From contig JAENVT010000231.1 in assembly GCA_016650435.1 (NCBI GenBank), positions 1-12,397 on the forward strand: a stretch of DNA of 12,397 nucleotides, in the 5' to 3' direction. This document shows positions 6,991-12,397 of this stretch, piece by piece (the first letter of the stretch is position 1; the number at the start of each line of letters is the position of its first letter). A model generated the notes under the pieces. It did not search any database. It was not told the DNA's origin and saw only the letters and a program-made list of their open reading frames with translations. The stretch comes from Ilumatobacteraceae bacterium. Its GTDB lineage: Bacteria > Actinomycetota > Acidimicrobiia > Acidimicrobiales > Ilumatobacteraceae. Position numbers and translations under genes: made by a program.

Positions 6991-7819
6991 GGCGCCCTTC
7001 TGCAAGTGCAAGGTCGTAGACGCGGCGTTTGGGAACATCGAGTTGGCCAACCACAGCTTCAACCGCATCCTTGCGACTGTGCCCTGCGAGTGCTAGGTGG
7101 AGAGCAGACCGTATCTCGGCATCGGTGACCTCGCTACGCGGCGGCGCCCCCTGCAACACGATGACGTATTCGCCACGCGGTGCCATCGCGCCAAGGTGTG
7201 CCACGGCGTCGTCGAGCGAACCGCGCCACACTGACTCATAGATCTTGGTCAGTTCTCGTGCTACAGCGACCGAGCGATCACCGCCGCATGCCGCGCGAAG
7301 GTCGATGACGGTGCGCTCGACGCGATGTGGGGCCTCGTACACCACCGACGTGCGCGGCTCGGCGGCAACTGCGGCAAGCCGCGTTGTGCGCTCGCGACCA
7401 GATCGGGGCAGAAACCCCTCGAACACGAAGCGCGTGGTGTCGAATCCACTGATGACCAAAGCCATGACGAACGCAGCCGGGCCTGGTACGGCCGAGACGG
7501 TGTGACCGGCATCGAGCACGACTCGCACGATCCGCGAACCCGGATCGGAGATTCCGGGCGTGCCTGCATCGGTGATCAACGTGACCGTTTCTCCAGCGTC
7601 GAGCAGCGACAGCACCTCGCGTCCGCGGTCGGCCTCGGTGTGCTCGTTGCACACGGCCATCCGTACTCCGCTGATGCCGGCATGAGACAGCAGCTTGCCC
7701 GAATGACGCGTGTCTTCGCACAGGATCAGCGATGACTGTTGCAACGTCGCAACGGCCCGCGGCGAGAGATCGCCGAGGTTTCCGATGGGCGTCGCCACGA
7801 GAACGAGTGTGCCGGTCAT
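6983..7819 (-). CDS. rsmI: 16S rRNA (cytidine(1402)-2'-O)-methyltransferase
   Basis: RsmI 2'-O-methylates C1402 in the decoding centre of 16S rRNA. It belongs to the tetrapyrrole-methylase-fold SAM enzymes. In the 278 residues the family signatures are clear: LVLVATPIGNLGDLSPRA at the N-terminus, LCEDTRHSGKLL, the loop TLITDAGTPGISDPG, SAVPGPAAFVMAL, FVFEGFLPR and VVYEAPHR, then the C-terminal domain to DVPKRRVYDLAL. Length is normal. ATG 7819-7817 overlaps the preceding gene's TGA by four bases (ATGA), and its own stop lies inside the HAD phosphatase start. With trmB nearby and rsmA further down, it is one of three RNA methyltransferases in the window. Confidence 0.96.
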   Translation of the reverse strand: MTGTLVLVATPIGNLGDLSPRAVATLQQSSLILCEDTRHSGKLLSHAGISGVRMAVCNEHTEADRGREVLSLLDAGETVTLITDAGTPGISDPGSRIVRVVLDAGHTVSAVPGPAAFVMALVISGFDTTRFVFEGFLPRSGRERTTRLAAVAAEPRTSVVYEAPHRVERTVIDLRAACGGDRSVAVARELTKIYESVWRGSLDDAVAHLGAMAPRGEYVIVLQGAPPRSEVTDAEIRSALHLALAGHSRKDAVEAVVGQLDVPKRRVYDLALAEGRHV

Positions 7820-8145
7820 TCACGTAACTCCACGACGTCGCCGACGCGCAATCCCCAGCGCCCGAAGGCGCCTTCTTGGGCCTCGATCACCCACCGTGCT
7901 CGCCACACCGGCGCGCCGACTCGGTGGCGGCGCATGTGCACGGTCTTGACAACGATTCCGTTCTCGTCGACATACGCGACGTCGAGGGCGAAGCGCATCC
8001 CGATGGTGTGTACCCATCGGCAGCCGGACAGGACCAGCGCGCCTTCGATTCCATCGCGGCCGAGAAGTCCGCGACCCTTGTCACGTCGCTGCGACACCGA
8101 CTCGCAGGAGGCCAGCACTCGACCTTCTGTGACTAACCACGCCAT
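7816..8145 (-). CDS. DUF192 family protein
   Basis: A 109-residue protein of the DUF192 family, a small beta-rich domain of unknown biochemical role found across bacteria and archaea. Conserved features are the R-x-x-G-L-L-G-R turn near residue 25, then CRWVHTIGMRFALDVAYVDENGIVV (in pieces CRWVHTIGMRF at 42-52 and DVAYVDENG at 55-63), and the end VIEAQEGAFGRWGLRVGDVVEL. Many relatives have an N-terminal signal peptide; this one has none and is probably cytoplasmic. ATG 8145-8143 has AAGG eight bases upstream on the minus strand (CCTTG at 8154-8158 on the plus strand). It is the first gene of the rsmI cluster and is divergent from trmB. Confidence 0.88.
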   Translation of the reverse strand: MAWLVTEGRVLASCESVSQRRDKGRGLLGRDGIEGALVLSGCRWVHTIGMRFALDVAYVDENGIVVKTVHMRRHRVGAPVWRARWVIEAQEGAFGRWGLRVGDVVELRE

Positions 8146-8173
8146 GCCTTCAGCCTTGCACGTTTGCCGCGGG

Positions 8174-8179
8174 TACCAT
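8174..8179 (+). promoter_or_regulatory. Putative -10 box of trmB (leaderless start)
   Basis: TACCAT fits TANNNT and ends nine bases before the GTG at 8189, the distance at which transcription would start on or just before the start codon. There is no purine-rich ribosome binding site in the 43-bp gap before that GTG. No good -35 is present at 17-18 bases. Leaderless starts of this layout are common in actinobacteria. Confidence 0.4.
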
Positions 8180-8188
8180 CATCGTCCC

Positions 8189-8899
8189 GTGTCGATTTCA
8201 GCAGAAGTGACGCATCCTCCGCAGCGCTCGTTCAAGCCGCGCCGACGGGGACTTTCGGCGTCGCGAATCGTGGCCTACGACCGGGCCATGAAGCGGTGGG
8301 GAATTGCCGCCGAGGGGGCGCAGTTGTCGATGGATGAGGTCTTCGGCGCAGTTGGCGACGTGGTGCTCGACATCGGCTTCGGTAACGGCGAGGCGCTGAT
8401 CGAAGTCGCTGAGATACGTCCGCACGAGCACGTCATCGGCATCGATGTGCATACCCCGGGAGTGGCAGCCGTTCTTGAAGCAATCGAGGGTCGCGGACTG
8501 CGCAACATCCGAGTCGTCGACGGTGATGTGCTCGATTTCATGGGTCGGATTCCGCGTCACTCCCTTGCCTCGATTCGCGTTTTCTTCCCCGACCCGTGGT
8601 CGAAGCGACAGCAACGCGGCCGGCGGCTCATTCGCTCGGATGTCGTCGCTCGATTGGTCGGGTTGCTGCGCGCCGGCGGCACGCTGCATCTGGCGACCGA
8701 CTCAGCGGACTACGCAACACAGATGCGACAGGTGTGCGACGCTCATACCGTTCTGAATGGCGGCCCCATCGAGCGGCCGTCGTGGCGGCCGATCACACGC
8801 TTCGAACAACGAGGCGTCGACGAGGGCCGCACCGCAATGGACCTTTTCTACACCATCTCGGACAGCTCACCCAGCGAATCGTCGAGCGCGTTGAGGTAG
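8189..8899 (+). CDS. trmB: tRNA (guanosine(46)-N7)-methyltransferase
   Basis: TrmB methylates N7 of G46 in the variable loop of tRNA with SAM. The 236-residue product has the N-terminal RSFKPRRRGLSASRIVAYDR typical of actinobacterial members (quoted as RSFKPRRRG at 13-21 and RIVAYDR at 26-32), the SAM motif LDIGFGNGEAL at 60-70, the acidic GIDVHTPGV, the loop FFPDPWSKRQQ at 132-142 followed by RRLI, and the late motif THLATDS-like as LHLATDSADYA. The C-terminus RFEQRG ... DLFYTI is also as expected. The start is GTG 8189: upstream in-frame sequence is the shadow of the DUF192 gene, and the GTG sits at leaderless distance from a -10 box. Its last 52 bases overlap the convergent aminotransferase gene tail to tail. 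Confidence 0.94.
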   Translation: MSISAEVTHPPQRSFKPRRRGLSASRIVAYDRAMKRWGIAAEGAQLSMDEVFGAVGDVVLDIGFGNGEALIEVAEIRPHEHVIGIDVHTPGVAAVLEAIEGRGLRNIRVVDGDVLDFMGRIPRHSLASIRVFFPDPWSKRQQRGRRLIRSDVVARLVGLLRAGGTLHLATDSADYATQMRQVCDAHTVLNGGPIERPSWRPITRFEQRGVDEGRTAMDLFYTISDSSPSESSSALR

Positions 8900-10140
8900 T
8901 GATCGAGATCCCATTCGGTGATTGCCAAGCCGAGATTGAGGCTGCCGCGCGGCGCCGTGTACACGCCACGATGCAGCAGTGACAGGAACAACGCTTCCTG
9001 AAGGACCGGATCGCGTTCCAATAGATCGCTACCGTTCTGCGGGCGATGAGGGAGCGCGTGCACTGCGTTCATCGAGCCGAATCCGGTGATGGTCAACGGC
9101 AGCTTGTGCTGATGCAGCACGTCGTCGATCCGGGCCCGCAGGTCTTCGCCGCGGGCGGTCAGCGTGATCGCGGTGTCGGACGTGAAAATTTCTGAAAGCA
9201 CGACACAGCCGGCCGACATCGTGGCGATGTTGTTGTTGAAGGTGCCGGCATGCGGGATCGAATCAGGCTTCGTCGCGTCGAAGTGATCGAGTAGATCAGC
9301 GCGACCGGCAAACGCACCGAACGAGAATCCACCGGCGAAGTACTTGCCGTACGTGGCGATATCAGGTCGCACGCCCAAAAGATCGGCAAGACCACGCGGA
9401 CCGTGTCGAGATGTCATCACTTCGTCGGTTATCAGGATCGCACCGGCCTGTTGCGTTGCGTTGGCCAACCCACTGAGGAAGCGGGCGTCGGCGGGCACGC
9501 AACCCGAGCCGAGCATCGGCTCGACGATGACTGCGGCGAGATCGAGTGCGTATTCGTTGATCAACTCTTCGCATGTCTCAAGATCGTTATATGGGGCGAC
9601 GATTGTTGGGAACGGCACGTTCCATGGAGCGTTGCCGTGCGAATAGTAGAAGACGCCGCCGTGATATCCGCCATACATCACCATGATCATCGAGCGGCCG
9701 GTGACGACTCGCGACAACGTGATGGCCATCAGGTTCGCTTCGGTACCAGAGTTCGTGAACCTGACACGCTGATGTCCGAAACGGTTGCACACCAACTCGG
9801 CGAAACGGATCTCGGCAGGATGGACTCCGCCGACGCTCGTGTTGGTCGCCAACGCTTCGGCGACAGCGGCGTGCACACGCTTTTCGCTGTGGCCCAAGAG
9901 ACCGGCGGTGTAATCACCCACGAGATCGACATAGGTGTGTCCGTCGGCGTCCGTGAGGTTTCCACCTTCGCCGCTCACAAACGTCAGCGGGAAGGGCGCG
10001 TGGTGCAGGATCGTGCGCGTGGTTCCTCCTGGAAGCACGGCGCGGGCACGTTCGTGCTGCGCACGCGAAGCAGGGTTGCGGTCGGCGGTGTCGCGTCGCA
10101 TGCGTTCCACCACTCCCACAAACGCACTCTCTGTGGTCAT
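8848..10140 (-). CDS. Class III PLP-dependent aminotransferase, glutamate-1-semialdehyde aminomutase-like (first of two)
   Basis: A 430-residue fold-type I PLP enzyme of class III. Seen are the HGxG-free N-terminal RARAVLPGGTTRT (GSAM-like), NLTDADGHTYVDLVGDYTAG, the phosphate-binding NSGTEAN at 130-136, the YGGYHG loop near 157-161, IVEPMLGSGCVP, TDEVMTSR with Asp239 binding the pyridine nitrogen, and the PLP lysine Lys266 in TYGKYFAGGFSFGAF. GTFNNN at the position of the GSAM GT-x-x-x-N motif is also present. HemL itself is unlikely: the Lys motif and neighbours differ and the context is not haem synthesis. Acceptor and donor cannot be read. ATG 10140 lacks a ribosome binding site, a -10 box lies five bases upstream, and a perfect palindrome covers both. 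It is divergent from a second class III enzyme and overlaps trmB by 52 bases at the 3' end. Confidence 0.9.
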   Translation of the reverse strand: MTTESAFVGVVERMRRDTADRNPASRAQHERARAVLPGGTTRTILHHAPFPLTFVSGEGGNLTDADGHTYVDLVGDYTAGLLGHSEKRVHAAVAEALATNTSVGGVHPAEIRFAELVCNRFGHQRVRFTNSGTEANLMAITLSRVVTGRSMIMVMYGGYHGGVFYYSHGNAPWNVPFPTIVAPYNDLETCEELINEYALDLAAVIVEPMLGSGCVPADARFLSGLANATQQAGAILITDEVMTSRHGPRGLADLLGVRPDIATYGKYFAGGFSFGAFAGRADLLDHFDATKPDSIPHAGTFNNNIATMSAGCVVLSEIFTSDTAITLTARGEDLRARIDDVLHQHKLPLTITGFGSMNAVHALPHRPQNGSDLLERDPVLQEALFLSLLHRGVYTAPRGSLNLGLAITEWDLDHYLNALDDSLGELSEMV

Positions 10141-10149
10141 TGACCACAG
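10131..10149. promoter_or_regulatory. Perfect 9-bp inverted repeat over the start of the minus-strand aminotransferase (operator candidate)
   Basis: CTGTGGTCA (10131-10139), one T (10140), then TGACCACAG (10141-10149): a perfect inverted repeat with a one-base spacer. It spans the ATG of the minus-strand aminotransferase and four bases of the putative -10 TACTGT. A dimeric repressor here would block both promoter opening and the first codons. The spacing differs from the FadR-type T-N-G-T-N3-A-C-N-A, so the regulator family is not assigned. Confidence 0.6.
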
Positions 10150-10151
10150 TA
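10146..10151 (-). promoter_or_regulatory. Putative -10 box of the minus-strand aminotransferase
   Basis: TACTGT on the minus strand (10151-10146) fits TANNNT and ends five bases before the ATG at 10140. Transcription would start at or next to the A of the start codon, giving a leaderless message, which fits the absence of a Shine-Dalgarno sequence. A matching -35 was not found at the usual spacing. Confidence 0.4.
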
Positions 10152-10221
10152 TTGCCGCTGTCTCCGCTGTAGGTCGAAACGCACGCCCACCTCTCGGTGT
10201 ACGCGGGTCAGCCGGATGTTG

Positions 10222-10227
10222 TAAACT
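10222..10227 (+). promoter_or_regulatory. Putative -10 box of the plus-strand aminotransferase operon
   Basis: TAAACT fits TANNNT and sits directly before, and partly inside, the repeated operator elements. Transcription would start near 10234, giving a leader of roughly 88 bases that ends in a strong ribosome binding site. No good -35 was found; the weak TGTACG at 10198-10203 is 18 bases away. Confidence 0.35.
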
Positions 10228-10260
10228 CGTCAGTCAGTATCACTGACTCGTCAGTCAGTG
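10225..10260. promoter_or_regulatory. Tandem overlapping TetR-like operator array
   Basis: The 14-mer ACTCGTCAGTCAGT occurs at 10225-10238 and again at 10246-10259, a direct repeat with a 21-bp period, that is two helical turns. Inside it are two overlapping perfect palindromes: AGTCAGT-ATC-ACTGACT (10232-10248) and CACTGACT-CGTC-AGTCAGTG (10241-10260). Their centres are 10.5 bp apart, one helical turn. The three strong half-sites therefore alternate in direction, and a decayed fourth half-site (AACT) is to the left. Short palindromes built on TGACT/AGTCA are typical of TetR-family operators; assignment to that family is inference. The array lies at or just past the expected transcription start of the 10322 gene, where a repressor would act as a block. 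Confidence 0.65.
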
Positions 10261-10307
10261 ACCGCCGCCTGAGTGGCGGAGCCAGTACCTGAAACCAAAA
10301 ATCGAAC

Positions 10308-10313
10308 AAGGAG
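10308..10313 (+). promoter_or_regulatory. Strong ribosome binding site fixing the GTG 10322 start
   Basis: AAGGAG, continuing as AGG, ends eight bases before GTG 10322. It is among the best ribosome binding sites in the window and contrasts with the divergent gene, which has none. Confidence 0.75.
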
Positions 10314-10321
10314 AGGCCGCA

Positions 10322-11731
10322 GTGGCCGTCATCGAAAGCAACGCTGTAACCATCGATTCGTTGATCGACGAAGAGGAACGGCGGTTCCTGGCCAGAATGC
10401 CCCAATCGCTTGCCCGCAGCGAGGAAGCCAGCCAGGTGCTGGCCGGCGGAGCGACATCGAACTGGATGATCTCGCGGCCGGCGGCAGTTTGGGTCAGCCA
10501 CGGTAGCGGTTCGAAGATCTGGGACGTCGACGGCACTGAATACGTCGACCTGCACGGTGGCTATGGAGTGATGACCGCCGGTCATGCCAACCCCTCCATC
10601 GTCGAGGCAGTGCAGCGCCGCGTCACCCAGGGCACGCACTTCGCCCAGCCGACCGACGACTCCATCGTCGTCGCCAGTGAGTTGTCGCGTCGGTTCGGTC
10701 TGCCGTTGTGGCGATTCAACAACTCCGGCACCGAGGCCACAATGGATGCCATACACCTGATGCGCGCTGTCACCGGTCGCGATCAGATCATCAAGATCGA
10801 GGGCTCGTATCACGGCCACCACGACTCGGTGATGGTGTCGCAGTGGCGCAGCCTCGACCTGCTCGGGCCTGCCGACGATCCGTTTCGAGTCGCGTCTGCA
10901 GGCATCCCGCAGGCGATGGCCGATCTCGTCCATCTCGTCCCGTTCAACGATCTCGCCGCGCTCGAGCGCGTGTTGCAGGCCAACAAGGGTTCCATCGCCG
11001 GCATGATCATGGAGCCGATGATGATGAACGCCGGCATCATCCCGCCGCAACCCGACTACCTCGCCGGCGTTCGTCGGCTGACTCGCCAATACGGCGTACT
11101 GCTGACCTTCGACGAAGTCAAGACCGGCCTCAGTGTTCATCCTGGGGGAGTAACTGGATTGTTCGGCGTCACTCCCGACATCGTCTGTCTTGCGAAGGCG
11201 CTTGGCGGTGGTCTGCCATGCGGTGCGATCGGCGGCACTCACGAGGTGATGTCGGCGATCAGTGACGGCCGGTACGACCAGGTCGGCACGTTCAACGGCA
11301 ACCCGATGACCATGGCCGCAGCGCGGGCCATGCTGACAGAGGTGCTCACCGACGAGGCCTATGGCCAAGCCGCAGCACGTTCGCAGGCCATGTTCGACCG
11401 GTCGATCGACATCTTGACGCAGCACGGTGTTCCTGCCTACGGGTACGCATTCGCCTTCAAGGGTTCACTGGTCTTCAACGAGACCCCGGCTCGCAACTGT
11501 CGCGAGTTCTTGGCGATGGACACCGGTCTCAGCCATCTGCACTTCCTGGTTCAACACAACGGCGGCGTGTTCATGGCGCCATGGGGCAAGAGCGAGCAAT
11601 GGACGATCTCGCCGATGCACACCGACGTCGACGTGGATCGTTTCTGCGACAACGTTCGTCGATTCGCCTCGCTGGTCAGGTCCAGTGCAGACGGCCACTC
11701 ACACGAGTACGCCGCCGGCGGCTACAGCTGA
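10322..11731 (+). CDS. Class III PLP-dependent aminotransferase, glutamate-1-semialdehyde aminomutase-like (second of two)
   Basis: A 469-residue PLP enzyme of class III, longer than HemL (about 430) because of an N-terminal 35-40 residue helix rich in Glu/Arg and a longer C-terminus. Motifs: VLAGGATSNWM at 39-49, IWDVDGTEYVDLHGGYGV (66-83), NNSGTEATMDAIHLMR with the phosphate-binding NSGTEA at 134-139, IEGSYHGHHDSV (159-170), IMEPMMMNAG, TFDEVKTG with Asp264 on the pyridine nitrogen, and Lys292 in CLAKALGGGLPCGA as the Schiff-base lysine; GTFNGNPM follows. The overall pattern is nearer to canonical GSAM than the divergent enzyme, but the RPAAVWVSHGSGS segment and the oxygenase neighbour argue against haem synthesis. 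A transaminase or mutase for an amino acid or amine is likely; the substrate is unknown. GTG 10322 is fixed by AAGGAG. The Rieske gene follows after ten bases. Confidence 0.9.
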   Translation: MAVIESNAVTIDSLIDEEERRFLARMPQSLARSEEASQVLAGGATSNWMISRPAAVWVSHGSGSKIWDVDGTEYVDLHGGYGVMTAGHANPSIVEAVQRRVTQGTHFAQPTDDSIVVASELSRRFGLPLWRFNNSGTEATMDAIHLMRAVTGRDQIIKIEGSYHGHHDSVMVSQWRSLDLLGPADDPFRVASAGIPQAMADLVHLVPFNDLAALERVLQANKGSIAGMIMEPMMMNAGIIPPQPDYLAGVRRLTRQYGVLLTFDEVKTGLSVHPGGVTGLFGVTPDIVCLAKALGGGLPCGAIGGTHEVMSAISDGRYDQVGTFNGNPMTMAAARAMLTEVLTDEAYGQAAARSQAMFDRSIDILTQHGVPAYGYAFAFKGSLVFNETPARNCREFLAMDTGLSHLHFLVQHNGGVFMAPWGKSEQWTISPMHTDVDVDRFCDNVRRFASLVRSSADGHSHEYAAGGYS

Positions 11732-11741
11732 GCCGGTCGTC

Positions 11742-12397
11742 ATGACACAGAGTCAGCTCATCCCAACGCTCACCGGACGCGAATACGTCTCCGAGGAGGT
11801 GTACGCCAGCGAGCGCGAGCACATCTTCCACAAGTCGTGGTTCTACGTGTGCCGCGATGACCGAATCGCCCCCGGCGACCGATTCGTCACCGACATCGCC
11901 GGCGAAAGCGTGCTGCTGCTCAAGGACCGCGACGGTCAGTTGCACGCCCACGCCAACGTCTGTCGTCATCGAGGAGCGCGGCTGTGCGAGGAGAGCGGGC
12001 CTGGGTCGAAGGCCGGAATCACGTGTCCGTATCACGCTTGGACGTATTCACTCGACGGCAGGCTGATCGGCACCCCACACGTCGCCGCCGACGAAGTCGA
12101 CCGCGGTGCGCTTTCGCTGTGGAGCATCGCGTGCGAGGTCTGGCATGGCTTTGTGTTCGTCAACCTCGCGGCTGAACCTCTGCCGTTCATCGACTCGTTC
12201 GCGGTCGGAATGGACTCGGTGGCGCTGTTCGAACATCTGCACCTCGGTGACTTGCGCACGGCTGTCGTCACCTCTACGGATGTGCACGCCAACTGGAAGA
12301 TCCTCGTCGAGAACTACCAGGAGTGCCTGCACTGCTCGTGGGTGCATCCCGAGTTGGTCGACATCGTTCCGGTGTACAAGACCGGCTCCGTTGTCGA
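11742..12397 (+). CDS. Rieske [2Fe-2S] non-haem iron oxygenase, alpha subunit, 3'-truncated by window edge
   Basis: The frame is open from ATG 11742 to the window end, giving 218 residues of a protein normally about 350-450. The Rieske cluster site is complete: Cys74-x-His76 and Cys95-x2-His98 (CRHRGARLC ... CPYHAWTY). The start of the catalytic domain follows with NWKILVENYQECLHCSWVHPEL; His197 and His202 are the mononuclear iron ligands and the third, an Asp, lies beyond the window. Three residues before His197 is Glu194, where naphthalene-dioxygenase-type enzymes have the bridging Asp. Glu here is known from the CntA/GbcA-like group that acts on quaternary or methylated amines. That makes an N-containing substrate plausible but not shown. 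It probably shares a transcript with the upstream aminotransferase. An electron-transfer reductase should be encoded elsewhere, possibly just downstream. Confidence 0.92.
   Translation, partial: MTQSQLIPTLTGREYVSEEVYASEREHIFHKSWFYVCRDDRIAPGDRFVTDIAGESVLLLKDRDGQLHAHANVCRHRGARLCEESGPGSKAGITCPYHAWTYSLDGRLIGTPHVAADEVDRGALSLWSIACEVWHGFVFVNLAAEPLPFIDSFAVGMDSVALFEHLHLGDLRTAVVTSTDVHANWKILVENYQECLHCSWVHPELVDIVPVYKTGSVV

Noticed and set aside
7739..8188. N-terminal extension of trmB
   Set aside because: The extra in-frame sequence is antisense to the DUF192 and rsmI genes and unlike TrmB; the family N-terminus begins just after GTG 8189.
10208..11425. 405-codon minus-strand open frame opposite the second aminotransferase
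   Set aside because: The opposite strand encodes a complete PLP enzyme with all motifs; the antisense translation is rich in Arg/His/Asp repeats typical of a shadow frame.
8848..11731. Calling either GSAM-like enzyme hemL
   Set aside because: Lys-motif context, length and neighbours differ from haem biosynthesis; a generic class III aminotransferase/mutase is all that can be supported.
1..12397. CRISPR arrays, tRNA or rRNA genes, insertion sequences and prophage att sites
   Set aside because: No regularly spaced repeats beyond the two-copy operator repeat at 10225-10259, no cloverleaf with a conserved T-arm sequence, and no transposase or integrase motif were found by eye.

Overview
The window is GC-rich and densely coded. 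It looks like an actinobacterial chromosome segment, most likely from the Acidimicrobiia or a relative. The reasons are the tiny basic ribosomal protein bS22, the gene order rsmI ... metG-tatD-(DPBB protein)-rsmA-ispE that resembles the mycobacterial order metG-tatD-rpfB-ksgA-ispE, frequent GTG/TTG starts, and several starts that look leaderless. The species assignment is inference; no rRNA marker is present.

Layout. Positions 2-559 hold the 3' part of a ComB-like 2-phosphosulfolactate phosphatase. After about 250 bp without a gene come a GNAT acetyltransferase (807-1412) and the 32-residue bS22 (1426-1524), closed by a stem-loop terminator. On the minus strand, read from 8145 down to 1578, is a housekeeping block: DUF192 protein, rsmI, HAD-IB phosphatase, then after a 147-bp gap metG, tatD, a membrane-anchored DPBB protein, rsmA and ispE. 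Most junctions overlap by a few bases (ATGA, TTGA, GTGA), so translational coupling is likely. Its theme is translation and rRNA modification plus isoprenoid precursor synthesis. trmB (8189-8899, plus strand) diverges from the DUF192 gene.

The right end looks like an accessory catabolic or biosynthetic locus. Two different class III, glutamate-1-semialdehyde-aminotransferase-like PLP enzymes are divergently transcribed (8848-10140 minus; 10322-11731 plus). The plus-strand one is followed after 10 bp by a Rieske non-haem iron oxygenase that runs off the window. The 181-bp region between the aminotransferases carries two unrelated palindromic operator candidates. One is a perfect 9-bp inverted repeat lying over the start codon and -10 box of the minus-strand gene. 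The other is a cluster of three alternating half-sites with a 21-bp direct repeat, TetR-operator-like, downstream of a -10 box for the plus-strand gene. No regulator gene is inside the window.

The most interesting points are this doubly palindromic divergent control region with its PLP/Rieske gene set, and the DPBB protein occupying the position of the resuscitation-promoting factor gene while lacking the RlpA-type catalytic motif.
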